Below are positions 27,301 through 48,028 of a DNA stretch of 64,000 nucleotides, piece after piece. The stretch's first letter is position 1, and each line of letters starts with the position of its first letter. Position numbers and translations under genes: made by a program. Source of the stretch: Dipylidium caninum (lineage: Eukaryota; Platyhelminthes; Cestoda; Cyclophyllidea; Dipylidiidae); NCBI GenBank assembly GCA_017562135.1, contig QEYB01000282.1, forward strand, positions 186,001 to 250,000. Reading direction: 5' to 3'. The notes under the pieces are model-generated. The model saw nothing but the letters and a program-made list of their open reading frames with translations, searched no databases and was not told where the DNA came from.

Positions 27301-30300
27301 TCTATAAACAACTTTTCCTCACCCTTCTTCCGAGCAGCAGGCGCATCACAAAGACTGGGTCGAGTGACAGACAGCATTTGTAATTGACATATAACATGCA
27401 CTACCGCGTAAATGTAACGTAGAACAGTGAAAGGTCCAAAGCTTGGTCTTCCATCACTGCCGCTGGCCTGCCAGAGATGCTCTGCCACTGTCGTCGCCGA
27501 CTCCGCAAAGGCTGGGTGGATGGCTCGATCAAGAAGAAGAAGACCGCATCCCAGTTCCGCACAAGGAAGAAAATCCCCACACCCTCCTGCCCCTGTATTT
27601 CCCATAGCTGCAGTGGGTCCTGTTATCGCGGTAAAGGGCGTCCGCATCCATTTAGCAAGATCACGAAGTAGTTGCCGCATGGGAGCTAAGAGACGAACAG
27701 TATGGTTAACGAGTTGTGTGTCCGTTGGATAAGCGGGTAGAGGACCGCCTAGTTGGGGTGATGTGGCATTAGGATTGGTAATAGCTTCGATTAGTCGCTC
27801 GTGAAGAACTTCGGCAACCACCTGCAAAGAACAGGGATAAAGACAATTCCAAAATAAATGCAACTGAAGAGCATACAAACGTCCTTCAAACCTTGATCCA
27901 TTCACCGGGAAACCTCTGATAGAGCCTTGGGAGAATAAAAGACACAGAAGTATGCCCTTTAGCGACCGCCTCGGCTGCACTGACTGCAACTGTGTTAGCG
28001 TTCAAGGCCGTTGAGTCAGGGTGAGATGACGTCTCACCAATTTCCGCTAAAATGATAAAAATTTAACAAAAGTAAACGAAAATAAGTAAAAGTTAACTTT
28101 TGCCTGAAAAATCACCTGATTGGGAGCATAATTTCCTAATCGTCTCCGCCAAACATTTGGCTGCGGGTGAACTACTTGAGAGAAGATTGGTAGGCGTATG
28201 CGATGTCGTGCTCGGTAATTGAGATTGCTGCTGTTTTGCCGCCTGCTTAGCGGCTTGTTCATTCGCTTCACAAATCGCAGCGATGGTAGGCAACTCACTA
28301 GCCATACACAGTTTAATTAAAGTAGCAAGGTTATTGGGGCTAGCAACGGCCAGTCGACAAATATTCTCTAACACAGCCGCCTAAACAAAAAGGAGTTACA
28401 AATATCTACTAAACGTTCATAAGTAAAGGAAAAAAAGTCCTACCTGGATGTTTGTCTTAAGCAACTTCTGTCGGATGCGGAAAATAACAGTGACCATGGT
28501 ATCAATATCGGAAGGGGAAGTGGAGCCTTGCTTACAGTTAATCACCAAAATTGTCAACAAACCAACGGCCAAAGTTTGAATTTTTGGATTCTAAAAGGCA
28601 ACAGAAAATTGCTACTGGTTGTATTCCTCCAAATACTTAAGTCGATTATGAAAAAGAGACTAATGATAATTGTTGAAAGCTATTAGTTAGATAATCCAAA
28701 TGAAGAAGAAAAAGTAAGACGTAAATCTTGATGATGCACCAAGGAAACGTAAATAAAGCGGTTTTGGTCTCAACAAGATTATTGGAGAGGGAAACGTGAG
28801 AGACGGAGAAACACAAGGTAGCGTTGGTAAACTCCACTAGTTCAACCGCTTGAAGTTCGGCGATATATTTTTTGTTTTGATCACCCCTCACGCAAGCATC
28901 ATAAGAGAATGAAGCCTCGGTTTATCAGTGATTATTTTAAAGTAACTGTCACCGAACCGACGATTTGCTTATTCGAGACTGATCACTTTTTATTATTGGC
29001 AAAGAGGCAAAGCAACGGTCCATCTGATTCCAGTACCTTCCATACACCTAATTTCAGCACAACTTCATTTATAGGGCATCCAAAAAATTTCGTGGTTAAA
29101 CATTCATCCATCGATTTCATTCAACATCAGCCTACTATACTGCCACAATCGGTATAAGACGATAGTTCTGGCACGTCATGTTCATGTTATGTGTAAGTGT
29201 CTGCATCAGAAACGTTTTCTTAGGATAGACAATTAGGCGTGGATAACGTTTATCAAAGCTTATAGACAAATCAATTAGTATGAAATATAAGGTTAACAGA
29301 AAGTTCTGTCCGTGTTTGGAATACCACAAAATACAAATTTTTTTACTGTAAGTAAATTTCATTAAACTATTTAATTTCCATTATTATTAACCTCTTACCA
29401 GCGTGAGAGCAATTTATATATCAAGTTTATAAAGAATGCTTCAAATTTTGGTGCGAAAAATTGAAATAATACCTGTTTGATATCTCCTTCAATTTCGAAT
29501 TTTGTGCCCTTCAAAAAATTTTGCAAGTGATAATCGAAAGATGCTGAGACCGGGGAATATGATGAAATTTCTTTTAATTTTTTTGGCGACTTCCCAAAGC
29601 AGCATGTGGCCTGACGTAAGCATGGTGCGTTATGATGTCTTTCCTTATTGAATATCATCAGCCTCTTTTCTTGGGCTGATTTCTTGCAATTATTAAGTTG
29701 CTGGTAATACTTCTCCAAATTGAGCTTTTCATTCTGTTTGAAAAGCTCATAATGCACTGGTCCTCGAATGTCACACCACACACACAACATTCCCTTATTC
29801 AGAGTCAAATTTGCTCTCGAGGTGAAAGGACTAGTTTTTCCGGGTTCACCATATCCCTCCCCTTACGATTCTCTCGTAGGTAGTCAACTTGTTATATCGA
29901 ATTATCATTCAGTTCAAGAAGGGGTCGATTCTGTTCCAAGTAAGCAGAGATGTACATAGAGAGACTCGATCATCCAAATTCTTCTGAGTTTACTCGTGAG
30001 GCACTTATCTTGAATATTTCGACACCAATCCTATCGCCCTAATGTGGTTCAAAACGGTGTGCTGGGGTCAATTAAACTTTTCTACGATTTTCGATGTTTC
30101 CAGAAAAGAATTTTGCTCCAACATCGTCATCGACCAAAGACGGTCGCACAGAACATGACTTATCAGAATGGTCGAAATCACCTGTAAAATTTTTTGAACA
30201 ATCTCCTGCATATACTATCAGAAACTGTACCTTCACTAAACACTTGAAATAAATTTCTACATTCTTCTGTAGCATTTCTTGGTGAAATTTCTATAAAATA

Positions 30301-33300
30301 CAGTGGCGTAACTAAATTTTACCAGTAGCCGTGGAGACACTATCGCTTCAAGCTTAAGACTAATGTGAATCACCTTTGTTTTAGTTAATTTGCTATGTCT
30401 GTATGCCTACATTAAACGCCAAAAATGTCAAAAATTGTCATAGAAACGGACAGAACTTTCGGTAGACCTGATACGTCGACCACATGAAATCGGTAGCGAA
30501 TTTCCTGAAATAGAAAGTCTATAACTCACAGTGAGCCATGGCTCCAGTCGTTGAGCAGCGAGTGAACGAACTTCAGGAAGACCAGCAGCCATAGCAAGGG
30601 TACGGATGAGGCAGCGCAAATGCGCCATCTCGCCGGTAGAGGTTGGAGGTATACTGGCGATGCCGCCACTGCTGCTGGCGACAGAGGAATCGCCTGAGGC
30701 GACGGCAGAAGAGGAGAGGGTGTGACCCATACCCATGGAAACGAGTTTCGGCGGGAGAAGGCCTCTCGCAAAGTACCGAGAATGACACCTTCCACTGCGC
30801 TCCGACACGAGTCAAAGCGGGGTGACACTAGGCGTGCCGGATCACCGCAATGAATAACCTGAAAAATGGATTGGCAATATTATTAACAAAATTTCATGCC
30901 TAGGCATAGAGAGAACCAAGCACTCATAAAAGATCGGGCTGATGATCATATTAATAAATATGTATATCTTGCTTCCCGACTCAAAAGCCCTCAGCACTCT
31001 AATTTCACCATGAAAAAAAACAAGTTTCAAGCAATTAAAAATTGCACTACCTTGAAAGCTAATAAAAGACATCTTGCCTGTTACGTAGGCCTAATGACTC
31101 CGGTAACCTAAGAATCAAAAGCAAACCCACTCAAAATTTCCTTAAATAGATATTAAATTTGTCATATCTATTGACAAAAGAAAGCTAAGATAAATTGATT
31201 ATTAATAATACTCACTGGTTTTCATTCAGGGAATAAAAGTATTAAAATACTTTGGTTGAATGAGTTTTCAGTGGCATTTCAGTAGTGTTTTGGTCGTTCA
31301 CTTACGCCGCACAGAAAGGACAGTTTTTTAAATTTTATCCGGTCAAGGTTCTTCAAATGTGAGCCATAAACCCTTGAATAGTCTTAGTGGATCAATCTGT
31401 CGAGTACAAATTCGCACAAATAACCTGGTTAACAAGACCATTTCGAAAAAATAAACAATAAGGATTTCCCTAATAACGTAGAACAATACGCAGCAAAAGG
31501 TGTTAAGATTACCTTAGCGGACTGCGGGGTTCGAAGGGAGTGCAGTGCCATGCCCACTGCTTCATTCAGATCGAGATACGAGGCGGTAGATGACTGTGGA
31601 GTGGTAGACATGGGTCCCTGAGGTGGGTTTAAACCGAGGGCGGCTTGGAGACTCGGAGGCGGAGGACCGTTGGCGCAGAGGATAGCGAAGAGATTGCGGG
31701 GATCACCTAGCACTGGAGGTAGAGCGGTCTCAATGTTGAGGATGAAAGCTCTACACTCATCGAGATCCACCCAAATCCGGTCTCCGAGACAGTCGTCCAA
31801 GTACATCTGGATGAAATAAGACCAGGTATCTACACGATAACCCGTTTAGAGGCATGTAACTTAGCTTATTGGTAATGCTTCGGTATAACAGCTAATTAAT
31901 CATGACCCATTTTCAATGGCACAGAAATAGTCATTGGTTAGAAATTGTGATAAGAATTTTCTTGCTCGTGTTTTAACTTCAGGCTTTAAATACAAAGCAG
32001 ACATTTGTCTACTACGGTACTACGATAAATACATTAATAATTTTTCAAGAACTGGAAAGAAACCCAAACAGATCAAACCCCAGTACTTGAGTTTCTTAAT
32101 AAGTAGACATGAAAAAGACGACGATAATGCTTTTAGTATTTAACGAAAAGCTTATAGGTTATCAAATCAAATCATTGTTTATAATGATAACTTCTTCAGT
32201 AGGTTTAAACAAAATAAAACCCTTACCTTTACTAGCTTTGGTGGCCACTTTGATTGGTTACCAATCGCAATCAATAATAAGTTGGCTGCAAACGCCTAGA
32301 GGAAATAAATCATTAACACCACAGATTGCAACACAAGTAGCGAAAAGAAGAGAGGCTTTACATGAAGACCTCTAGACCTGGCAGCAAAGTGTGCCATCGC
32401 AGAAGCTGGTAAACGAGACATGCCAAAATCACGAGAAGAAAGAGTGAGAATGGCATAGAGTTGTTCCAGAACCGAAGGCCGGCCAAGGAGATTGGGTCCA
32501 CCAGTGTGTTTGGCAATAACCAAAAGGCCGACAGTGTAGGCAGGAGGCAAACGGGAGGAGACGAGACCAGCAGGTCGGGAAAGAGCTAAGCCGCCAACTG
32601 AGCCAATGGAAGAAGTGCAAGCGTAATTACTGCGGATGTGACTTAGCACAGAGACCACGAGGGCCTCGGCCTCAGTTAGGTTGCCGCTCGCGAGCAAGGT
32701 TTCCACACGACCCACCAGTTCCGAAGAAGTTACTGAAACGGCTAATAAAAATCAAGAACTGATGTCTATCACTGTTACAGCAAAGTCCAAAACGTCAAAG
32801 TACCATCCTGCGATTCAAAACGCGGTTTTTTGGGAACTGGTCCGACACGCTGAAAATCTGAAGTTCGTTTGTGTTTAGCTCCACTTAGTGAAATAAGTCC
32901 AGTAGCAGGTGGATGATCTAGAATTTAAGAGAACTGATCTATGATAAATGTGAAATAAAATCCCACTGCGTATTAACTCATGGGTATTTTGATTCCACTA
33001 GGTAGAAGTAGGGTAAAAATAATAAACCCGGATGCATATGAAGGGGAAAGAGGCCTTTTTCCTTAATCAAGTAATGTGTAAATAATAAGATTAGACTTTA
33101 GTAATTGTCAGAGTTAGGAAAAGGGGTTTCTAAGGTACACGCCAGAGTATAAGTAGTCATGCAATCTGATGAAGAAGCTAAAGTCATAATGTTACAAGCA
33201 TAAAAAGAATGGAAAATAAAATACTACAGAAAAGTAAACAGCAGAACGCACTTTTCTTTGAGCCCCTCATAGTAGGCTAAGTGATTTTACGAATGACCAA

Positions 33301-33928
33301 TCACGATTAGAAGGAGAATTACTCTCATAAATTCCAAATATGACCTCGGATTTAGTTCGTAAGAAGAGGAAAATAAACATGAATCCGAGGCTTCCATTAA
33401 GTCTTGGCCATAAAAAAGATCTATTGATCTCACAACAGAGTGTACAAAACAGCACGCCTTCAACAAGAAAATAGTCGATTGTAGGTGTAATTATTGTGAC
33501 ATTGAAAGCCTCTCGTGTGACTTTGTAGAAAAATTTTTTGTTCACACTGTGTGATTTATTTGAAAAAGATCAGTTAGCAACATTACTAAGTGCTTGATGT
33601 GGAAATGCAATATGGTTAATAAACTAAAACATCAGGAAACTTAACTTCACACAGCTGTAACATAAAGGGTTTCATCGTTAACAACGTTTATTAGCCGCTA
33701 CGGCAAAAATCTTGCCGAAATAATACGTACAAGAAAAATTTTACACAAAAACGTTTATTTTCTCCGCTCTGGAGATCGAGTAAGAGGTACACATTAACCG
33801 TCGGCACCGAAGGGCACACGGTCTGTTAAGACTGTTGCAAGTTCTCCTGTATAAGCTAAATACTTACCCGAGCAGCCAACGGAATTTGACGTCGATGCCG
33901 ATGAATAGTCTGGCAAGTTTTGCCTCAT
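12337..33928 (-). CDS. INTS1: Integrator complex subunit 1
   Basis: INTS1 is a large helical-repeat scaffold of the nuclear Integrator complex, which processes snRNA 3' ends and attenuates RNA polymerase II. Exons fixed by phase: 33928-33868, 32732-32362, 32295-32227, 31806-31513, 30858-30733, 30628-30530, 28590-28444, 28380-28116, 28046-27892, 27821-27323, 27080-26795, 26102-25939, 25783-25693, 25650-25562, 25480-25420, 25383-25320, 25238-24860, 24696-24430, 24138-23822, 23647-23525, 23495-23297. Later ones are approximate: 22874-22580, 22431-22099, 22030-21840, 21260-20890, 20520-20256, 20020-19767, 18890-18750, 18480-18181, 17063-16707, 15530-15101, 12720-12337. Matches to the known family run in order: YLDDCLGDRIWVD, EVRSLAAQRLEPWL, SIDVLPLQCLAEYLLH, QPDLLLELI, LYLRRPGLLYAL, and the C-terminal LHRLSLVGVY. 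The start gives only 20 codons before the conserved region, much less than in human. A mariner relic sits in the intron between 28590 and 30530. One frame change near 23500 needs a very short intron. Confidence 0.9.
12723..15100 (-). other. Large 3' intron of INTS1
   Basis: About 2.4 kb separates the last INTS1 exon (stop at 12337) from the preceding exon that ends near 15101. The family has about 60 residues between these parts, and I could not place an exon for them. One short divergent exon may be hidden here. Open frames on both strands look random and I see no transposon. Confidence 0.45.
29395..30290 (-). mobile_element. Decayed mariner transposon (Tc1/mariner)
   Basis: A relic of a mariner transposase lies in an INTS1 intron, on the same strand. 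Minus-strand translation gives the N-terminal helix-turn-helix end and linker signature GDFDHSDK and RPSLVDDD at about 30210-30110, then CVWCDIRGPVHYELF, EKYYQQL, YSPVSASFDYHLQNF and a terminal LLSRW at about 29800-29400. These correspond to the mariner segments usually read as GDFDLEDK, GRPS, VWWD-KGVVYYELL, YSPDLAPSDYHLF and ERW. The middle aspartate motif (HDNARPH) has decayed to HHNAPC, so the D,D,D catalytic triad is broken, and stop codons and frame changes interrupt the coding part. The element is dead. I could not define the terminal inverted repeats or TA target duplication. Confidence 0.85.
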
Positions 33929-34252
33929 TTTCTTCTTAAATCTACAGAAGGGCGTAGTACGCTTCTTTCCGTAACTTCAACTACAAACTCAGATCACATA
34001 AAGTACCCGCAAAATCAATAAAATTATACAAACAGAAGTCGCAATGTCACATAGAATGATTTCTGTTGTCTAAACTCACACTTTTTAATACTGTCCTTGA
34101 TAACGTTAACATCGCGGTACGTCAAGAAGAGGGCACTTTGAAATATTTGATACTCGCGATGGCCGCGTATTGGACGTCCAAAGAATCTCACACTTTCAGG
34201 TAATTTCCAACTGAAATCGGTGATTTCAAGTGCGAATGATCAAACGATCGAA
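33929..34252. promoter_or_regulatory. Bidirectional promoter region INTS1 / WD40 gene
   Basis: Only 324 bases separate the start codon of INTS1 (33928, minus) from that of the EF-hand/WD40 gene (34253, plus). Both starts were chosen because the first short exon joins the next in phase with a good donor. Promoters and 5' untranslated regions of both genes must lie here or in leader exons that I cannot see. No obvious TATA pair was identified. Confidence 0.55.
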
Positions 34253-44366
<10,114 letters not shown>

Positions 44367-45149
44367 ATAAAAATATCTTCAGTAAATGCTTTATGAAAAA
44401 GAAAAATTCTTATAGATGGAGATGATTAACTGTTTTTGGAGTTTACCTAAGTTAAGTAATAGGGGGTGAGTGACACCAACGAGATAGTATGTGGAATATT
44501 GTTATCGTCCTCCTTACTTTTTCTTCTGAAACGTTGATATTGCTCTCGAAACCGTCCTGAAGAGGCATCCGATGATCGTGTTATATGGCTGTCAACTTAG
44601 TTTATTCTGACTTGTGGTTATGTCTAATGAAGCCAGGGGAATGGATTAAACTTGTCTTCTGGTAAATTAAATCGAGGTGTTAACCACCTTCTTGCACTTC
44701 AAGTCACATGATTGGCTTAAGTTTACGTAATTTGTTATTACTGAAACACTTGTAGTTCACCAAAAAACTTCGAGATAAGGGAGTTTTTAACAAATTTTCA
44801 ATTCCTTTCGGTCTTTCGTGTTTTAAATAATTTGATTTGCTCGTGATTAAGTCTTCCCCGAATCGATAAGTCTAGCTCATTTGATTTGTTTTTTGGACTC
44901 GATTGGGGAAGAAAAAGCTTCAATTCGATTGGTCTATCCCCCTTAACTTTTCTTATCCCTCCAGATTGTCTACTCCCTCTATCACTGCGTTTCTCTAATT
45001 AAATAACAACGAATCAAAGCAAGTGATGGACTCGCAATTCACTTTTCATTTCCCGCTGATGCAACGACGAGCAAAACTCTTTTTGTGGATAATGATTTTT
45101 ACAACTCATATCATTCGGTGTGGATGTCTTTACTCCGGTCGTGGTAGGA
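44367..45149. other. Intergenic gap, WD40 gene to receptor gene
   Basis: Nearly 0.8 kb lies between the stop of the WD40 gene and the chosen start of the nicotinic receptor. It should hold the receptor promoter and 5' leader. An alternative ATG at about 45027 opens a hydrophobic reading frame in another phase, but it does not join the receptor exons with good splice sites. Confidence 0.5.
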
Positions 45150-48028
45150 ATGAGGTGCTTCTTACTATTCTACTTTATAGCTGGAGCCCCACTTTCTGAT
45201 CAAGATCTACTCGTGAGGTATATATTTGATGACAAGCTGTACGACCCTCTGACAAGGCCAGTCATGAGGAAGAATGAAAGTGTTCTTGTTCAAGTTGGTC
45301 TCGCCATGATACAAATTGTACAACTTGTAAGCCCACTAGCACTTGAACACTACTAATCCTTCAGTCTGCCGCCGAAGTAGATCGGTTGCCTCAGGCAACC
45401 GAAGTAGATCGGTTGCCTCAGGCAACCAAAGCTTTTAAAGGCCAGAGGTGCAGAAGTTGTCAAATCCGTATTCACCCCCAACCATCATAGAAAGTGAATA
45501 ACTAACTATGATTGTGCCAAGGGAAGGTTTCATGAAATGACAGGTGCCCAACTCACATGTGTCTACTGCAGGGGAATATTTTATCACAGGAGCAACTCGT
45601 GGCAATCATTTGCGGTAGTTTTCTTGTGTCGTCTTAGCAATGTACATTTGAGCCATGGTTGAGGGACGAAGCTTAGGCAGCCTTTGGTCGACATTTCAGA
45701 GCAATGCAATGGGAAATCGGTGTTCCCAACTAAGACTCGGGTAGAATGCTAGTAATGCCCCAGAATAATCAGAAACGTACATGTATATTCCTTAAATCAG
45801 TCGACCCTCGCCTTAATGGTTTGGAATCTGCGAAAAGAGATTTTTATTTAAAAACTTGCGTAAGTCGTCTTCCAATCTTAACATCTGCCTTTTTTGTTTC
45901 TATGGTCACATTACTTAGGATGAAAAGCACCAACGCCTGAAAAGCAATGTTTGGTTGAGAATGGTAAGTTATAAATTTCAGTTTCCTCCCCTCTCCCATT
46001 GGTGACGTATTTCCCTCTCCCTACCTTTTCCTAAGTCGTGGTACGACCATAGAATTGCGTGGAATCCCAATGACTTCGCAGGTATTGAGTCCATCAACAT
46101 TGCCGCCGGTAAACTTTGGAAGCCAGATATTGTAGTACTGAACAAGTGAGAGATACAATTAACCACTCCCTTTAACTCGTAATACTCCTCGCCTTTATCT
46201 CTTGTAGTATCGACGGTGAATTTGAGGCGATCTGGAAGCCAAATATGATTATCCACAGCAACGGTTATGTGCTCTGGATACCCCCGGCTATTTTTAAGAC
46301 TTCGTGCGAAATTGACGTTACGTACTTCCCTTTCGACCAGCAATTATGCCGTATGGATTTGGGAAGTTGGACGTATACTAGTGATCAGGTACCTACCTTT
46401 AGCAGAATAAAGAGGGCTCCCAATGAGTCCCCTGAAACCCATTTATTTGTTTAGATAACAAAAATACCACTCTTTGTTGGAACCCTAGGTGGGACTTCAA
46501 TTTTACGCAAATCAAACTAATATCGACCTGTCCGACTATGTAACAAGTGGTGTGTGGGACTTAGTGGACGGACCAGGCCACTTTCATCTAGACGCACCCC
46601 TCACCTATGACGATACCTCTGAAGTGTCCTTTACTCATCGCCTTGGCACCGTCTCCAATCGTCCGACCTCATCTCGACTGACGTTTAAAATCGTGCTTCG
46701 TCGTAAACCACTTTTCTACATCACTAATATCATCATCCCCTGCACTCTGATTGCCCTTTTGGGTACCTGCGTCTTCTGCTTGCCTACAGATGCGGGAGAG
46801 AAGATAACCCTCTCGATCAGTATTCTGGTTACTCTTGTAGTCTACATGATACTCGTGAGCAAAATGCTTCCCGCGGGACCAAAGAATATTCCCTTACTCT
46901 CACAATTCCTCCTTTTTACATTTGCGATGACCTTCCTGACGCTGTGTATCACAGCTGCGGTAATTATCAATCTAAATCACCGCAACCCAAAGAGGTACCC
47001 TATAGTGCCGAAATGGGTCCAAAGTATCTTCAATGATTGGCTACCACTTGTCCTGCGTCTACAAAGGTTTGTTTCAAGTAGTTCTAAGCTTCTAATTTGG
47101 CAAGGTCACCAAAGTCGCCAACCCATGAAGCCCAGAATATGGATACGAGAACCAGTATTGCAAGAAGCCGGTTAAAACACTGTGAACTTGACCCATGCAC
47201 ATTTGGAAGCTTTCGGCAGAACGGAACACACGTAATTCTTAGATCTCTTGAAATATAAATTGTCCCTGAGGGAATTGCATCGAGCAGACTGAAAGGAAAC
47301 TGCTCCCCATCACCATTCAGATCACCTAATTCCCATATTTTACGCCTAAAATGGACGTCTTCACAATCTAAAATCAACAATTTCTGACTCTGAAATAACT
47401 TTCCTTTTATATTACACGATTGTAAAGGAGCTTAAAATAGAAACAAGGACATATCCAAGCTAAGAAACAGTCCTAGCCTCAGAACGTCTCGCTTCTTCGG
47501 AAGTCCACGCATAAAACTATTATGATCATTAGGGAAAACCATCGGAACACAATCACGAGGCCATAACAGCTGAAATTAGATGAAGGGCGTTTCTGACGAG
47601 GTTGATGATTGCGTAAAAATTGAAACGTGGGAGGGTTCAGTAAAATAAGGCATACGCCAAGAACGTTTTCTTTTAGGGCAGACGTTGTAGAAAATGCGAA
47701 CTGGACTCGACGAATTGCACGTCGATGTGTATCAACTGCAGCTTGAACACCATTATCAACAGTGTAGAACACATAACGAAGCATGTAAGAGCCGAAGAGA
47801 TCGAGGAGCAGGTATGCCCGTGTTCTAAATTGACAGATTTATGCGGGACTTTAGGTGCGCGAGGACTGGAAGCACGTCGCATCACTGATTGACAGAATTC
47901 AACTTATCATCTTTATGGGTGCGACGGCCTGTGGCATGTTAGCCATTCTCATCAACGCACCTTATATCTTTTCAGATGTAGACCAGTCCGTCATTATTGA
48001 GAAATTCTCCTACAAAAACCGAGGTTAG
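45150..48028 (+). CDS. Nicotinic acetylcholine receptor subunit, non-alpha
   Basis: Predicted 464-aa subunit of a pentameric cation channel of nerve or muscle membranes. Exons: 45150-45326, 45919-45963, 46036-46145, 46208-46388, 46489-47066, 47682-47811, 47855-48028; total 1395 bases, all phases agree. Order: signal peptide beginning MRCFLLFYF, ligand-binding domain with NVWLRM, the loop A segment [12 protein letters not shown], a perfect Cys-loop [15 protein letters not shown] (13 residues between cysteines) and the loop B tryptophan in GSWTY. Then come M1, M2 after GEK, M3, a short cytoplasmic loop and M4. The GEK before M2 marks a cation channel rather than an acetylcholine-gated chloride channel. 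The loop C vicinal cysteines that define alpha subunits are absent. Position 9' of M2 is Val instead of the usual Leu, 20' is Lys instead of Glu, and the M3-M4 loop holds five cysteines. The intron before the M4 exon is only 43 bases. Confidence 0.93.
45373..45426 (+). repeat. Tandem duplication of a 27-bp hairpin unit
   Basis: Two perfect copies of a 27-base unit (45373-45399 and 45400-45426) lie head to tail in the first receptor intron. Each copy provides the palindrome ggttgcc-tca-ggcaacc, a 7-bp perfect stem with a 3-base loop, completed by the base following the unit. The perfect identity suggests a recent duplication. Confidence 0.85.

Noticed and set aside
28646..28891. 81-aa minus-strand frame as an INTS1 exon
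   Set aside because: Neighbouring exons at 28590-28444 and 30628-30530 already cover consecutive family segments in phase, leaving no room for it.
30428..30808. 126-aa minus-strand frame and two overlapping alternative frames, suggesting a frameshift in INTS1
   Set aside because: A 104-base intron (30629-30732, GTATGG to GGCGAG) joins LREAFSRRNSFPW to MAHLRCLIRTLA in phase and restores the family-like sequence, so no frameshift is needed.
45027..45120. Alternative first exon of the receptor with a hydrophobic leader
   Set aside because: Its donor is weak and its phase does not match the next exon, while the ATG at 45150 opens a signal peptide in frame with the ligand-binding domain.
47479..47885. 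Minus-strand frames of 101 and 70 codons
   Set aside because: They are shadows of the receptor loop and M4 exons and nearby intron on the plus strand.
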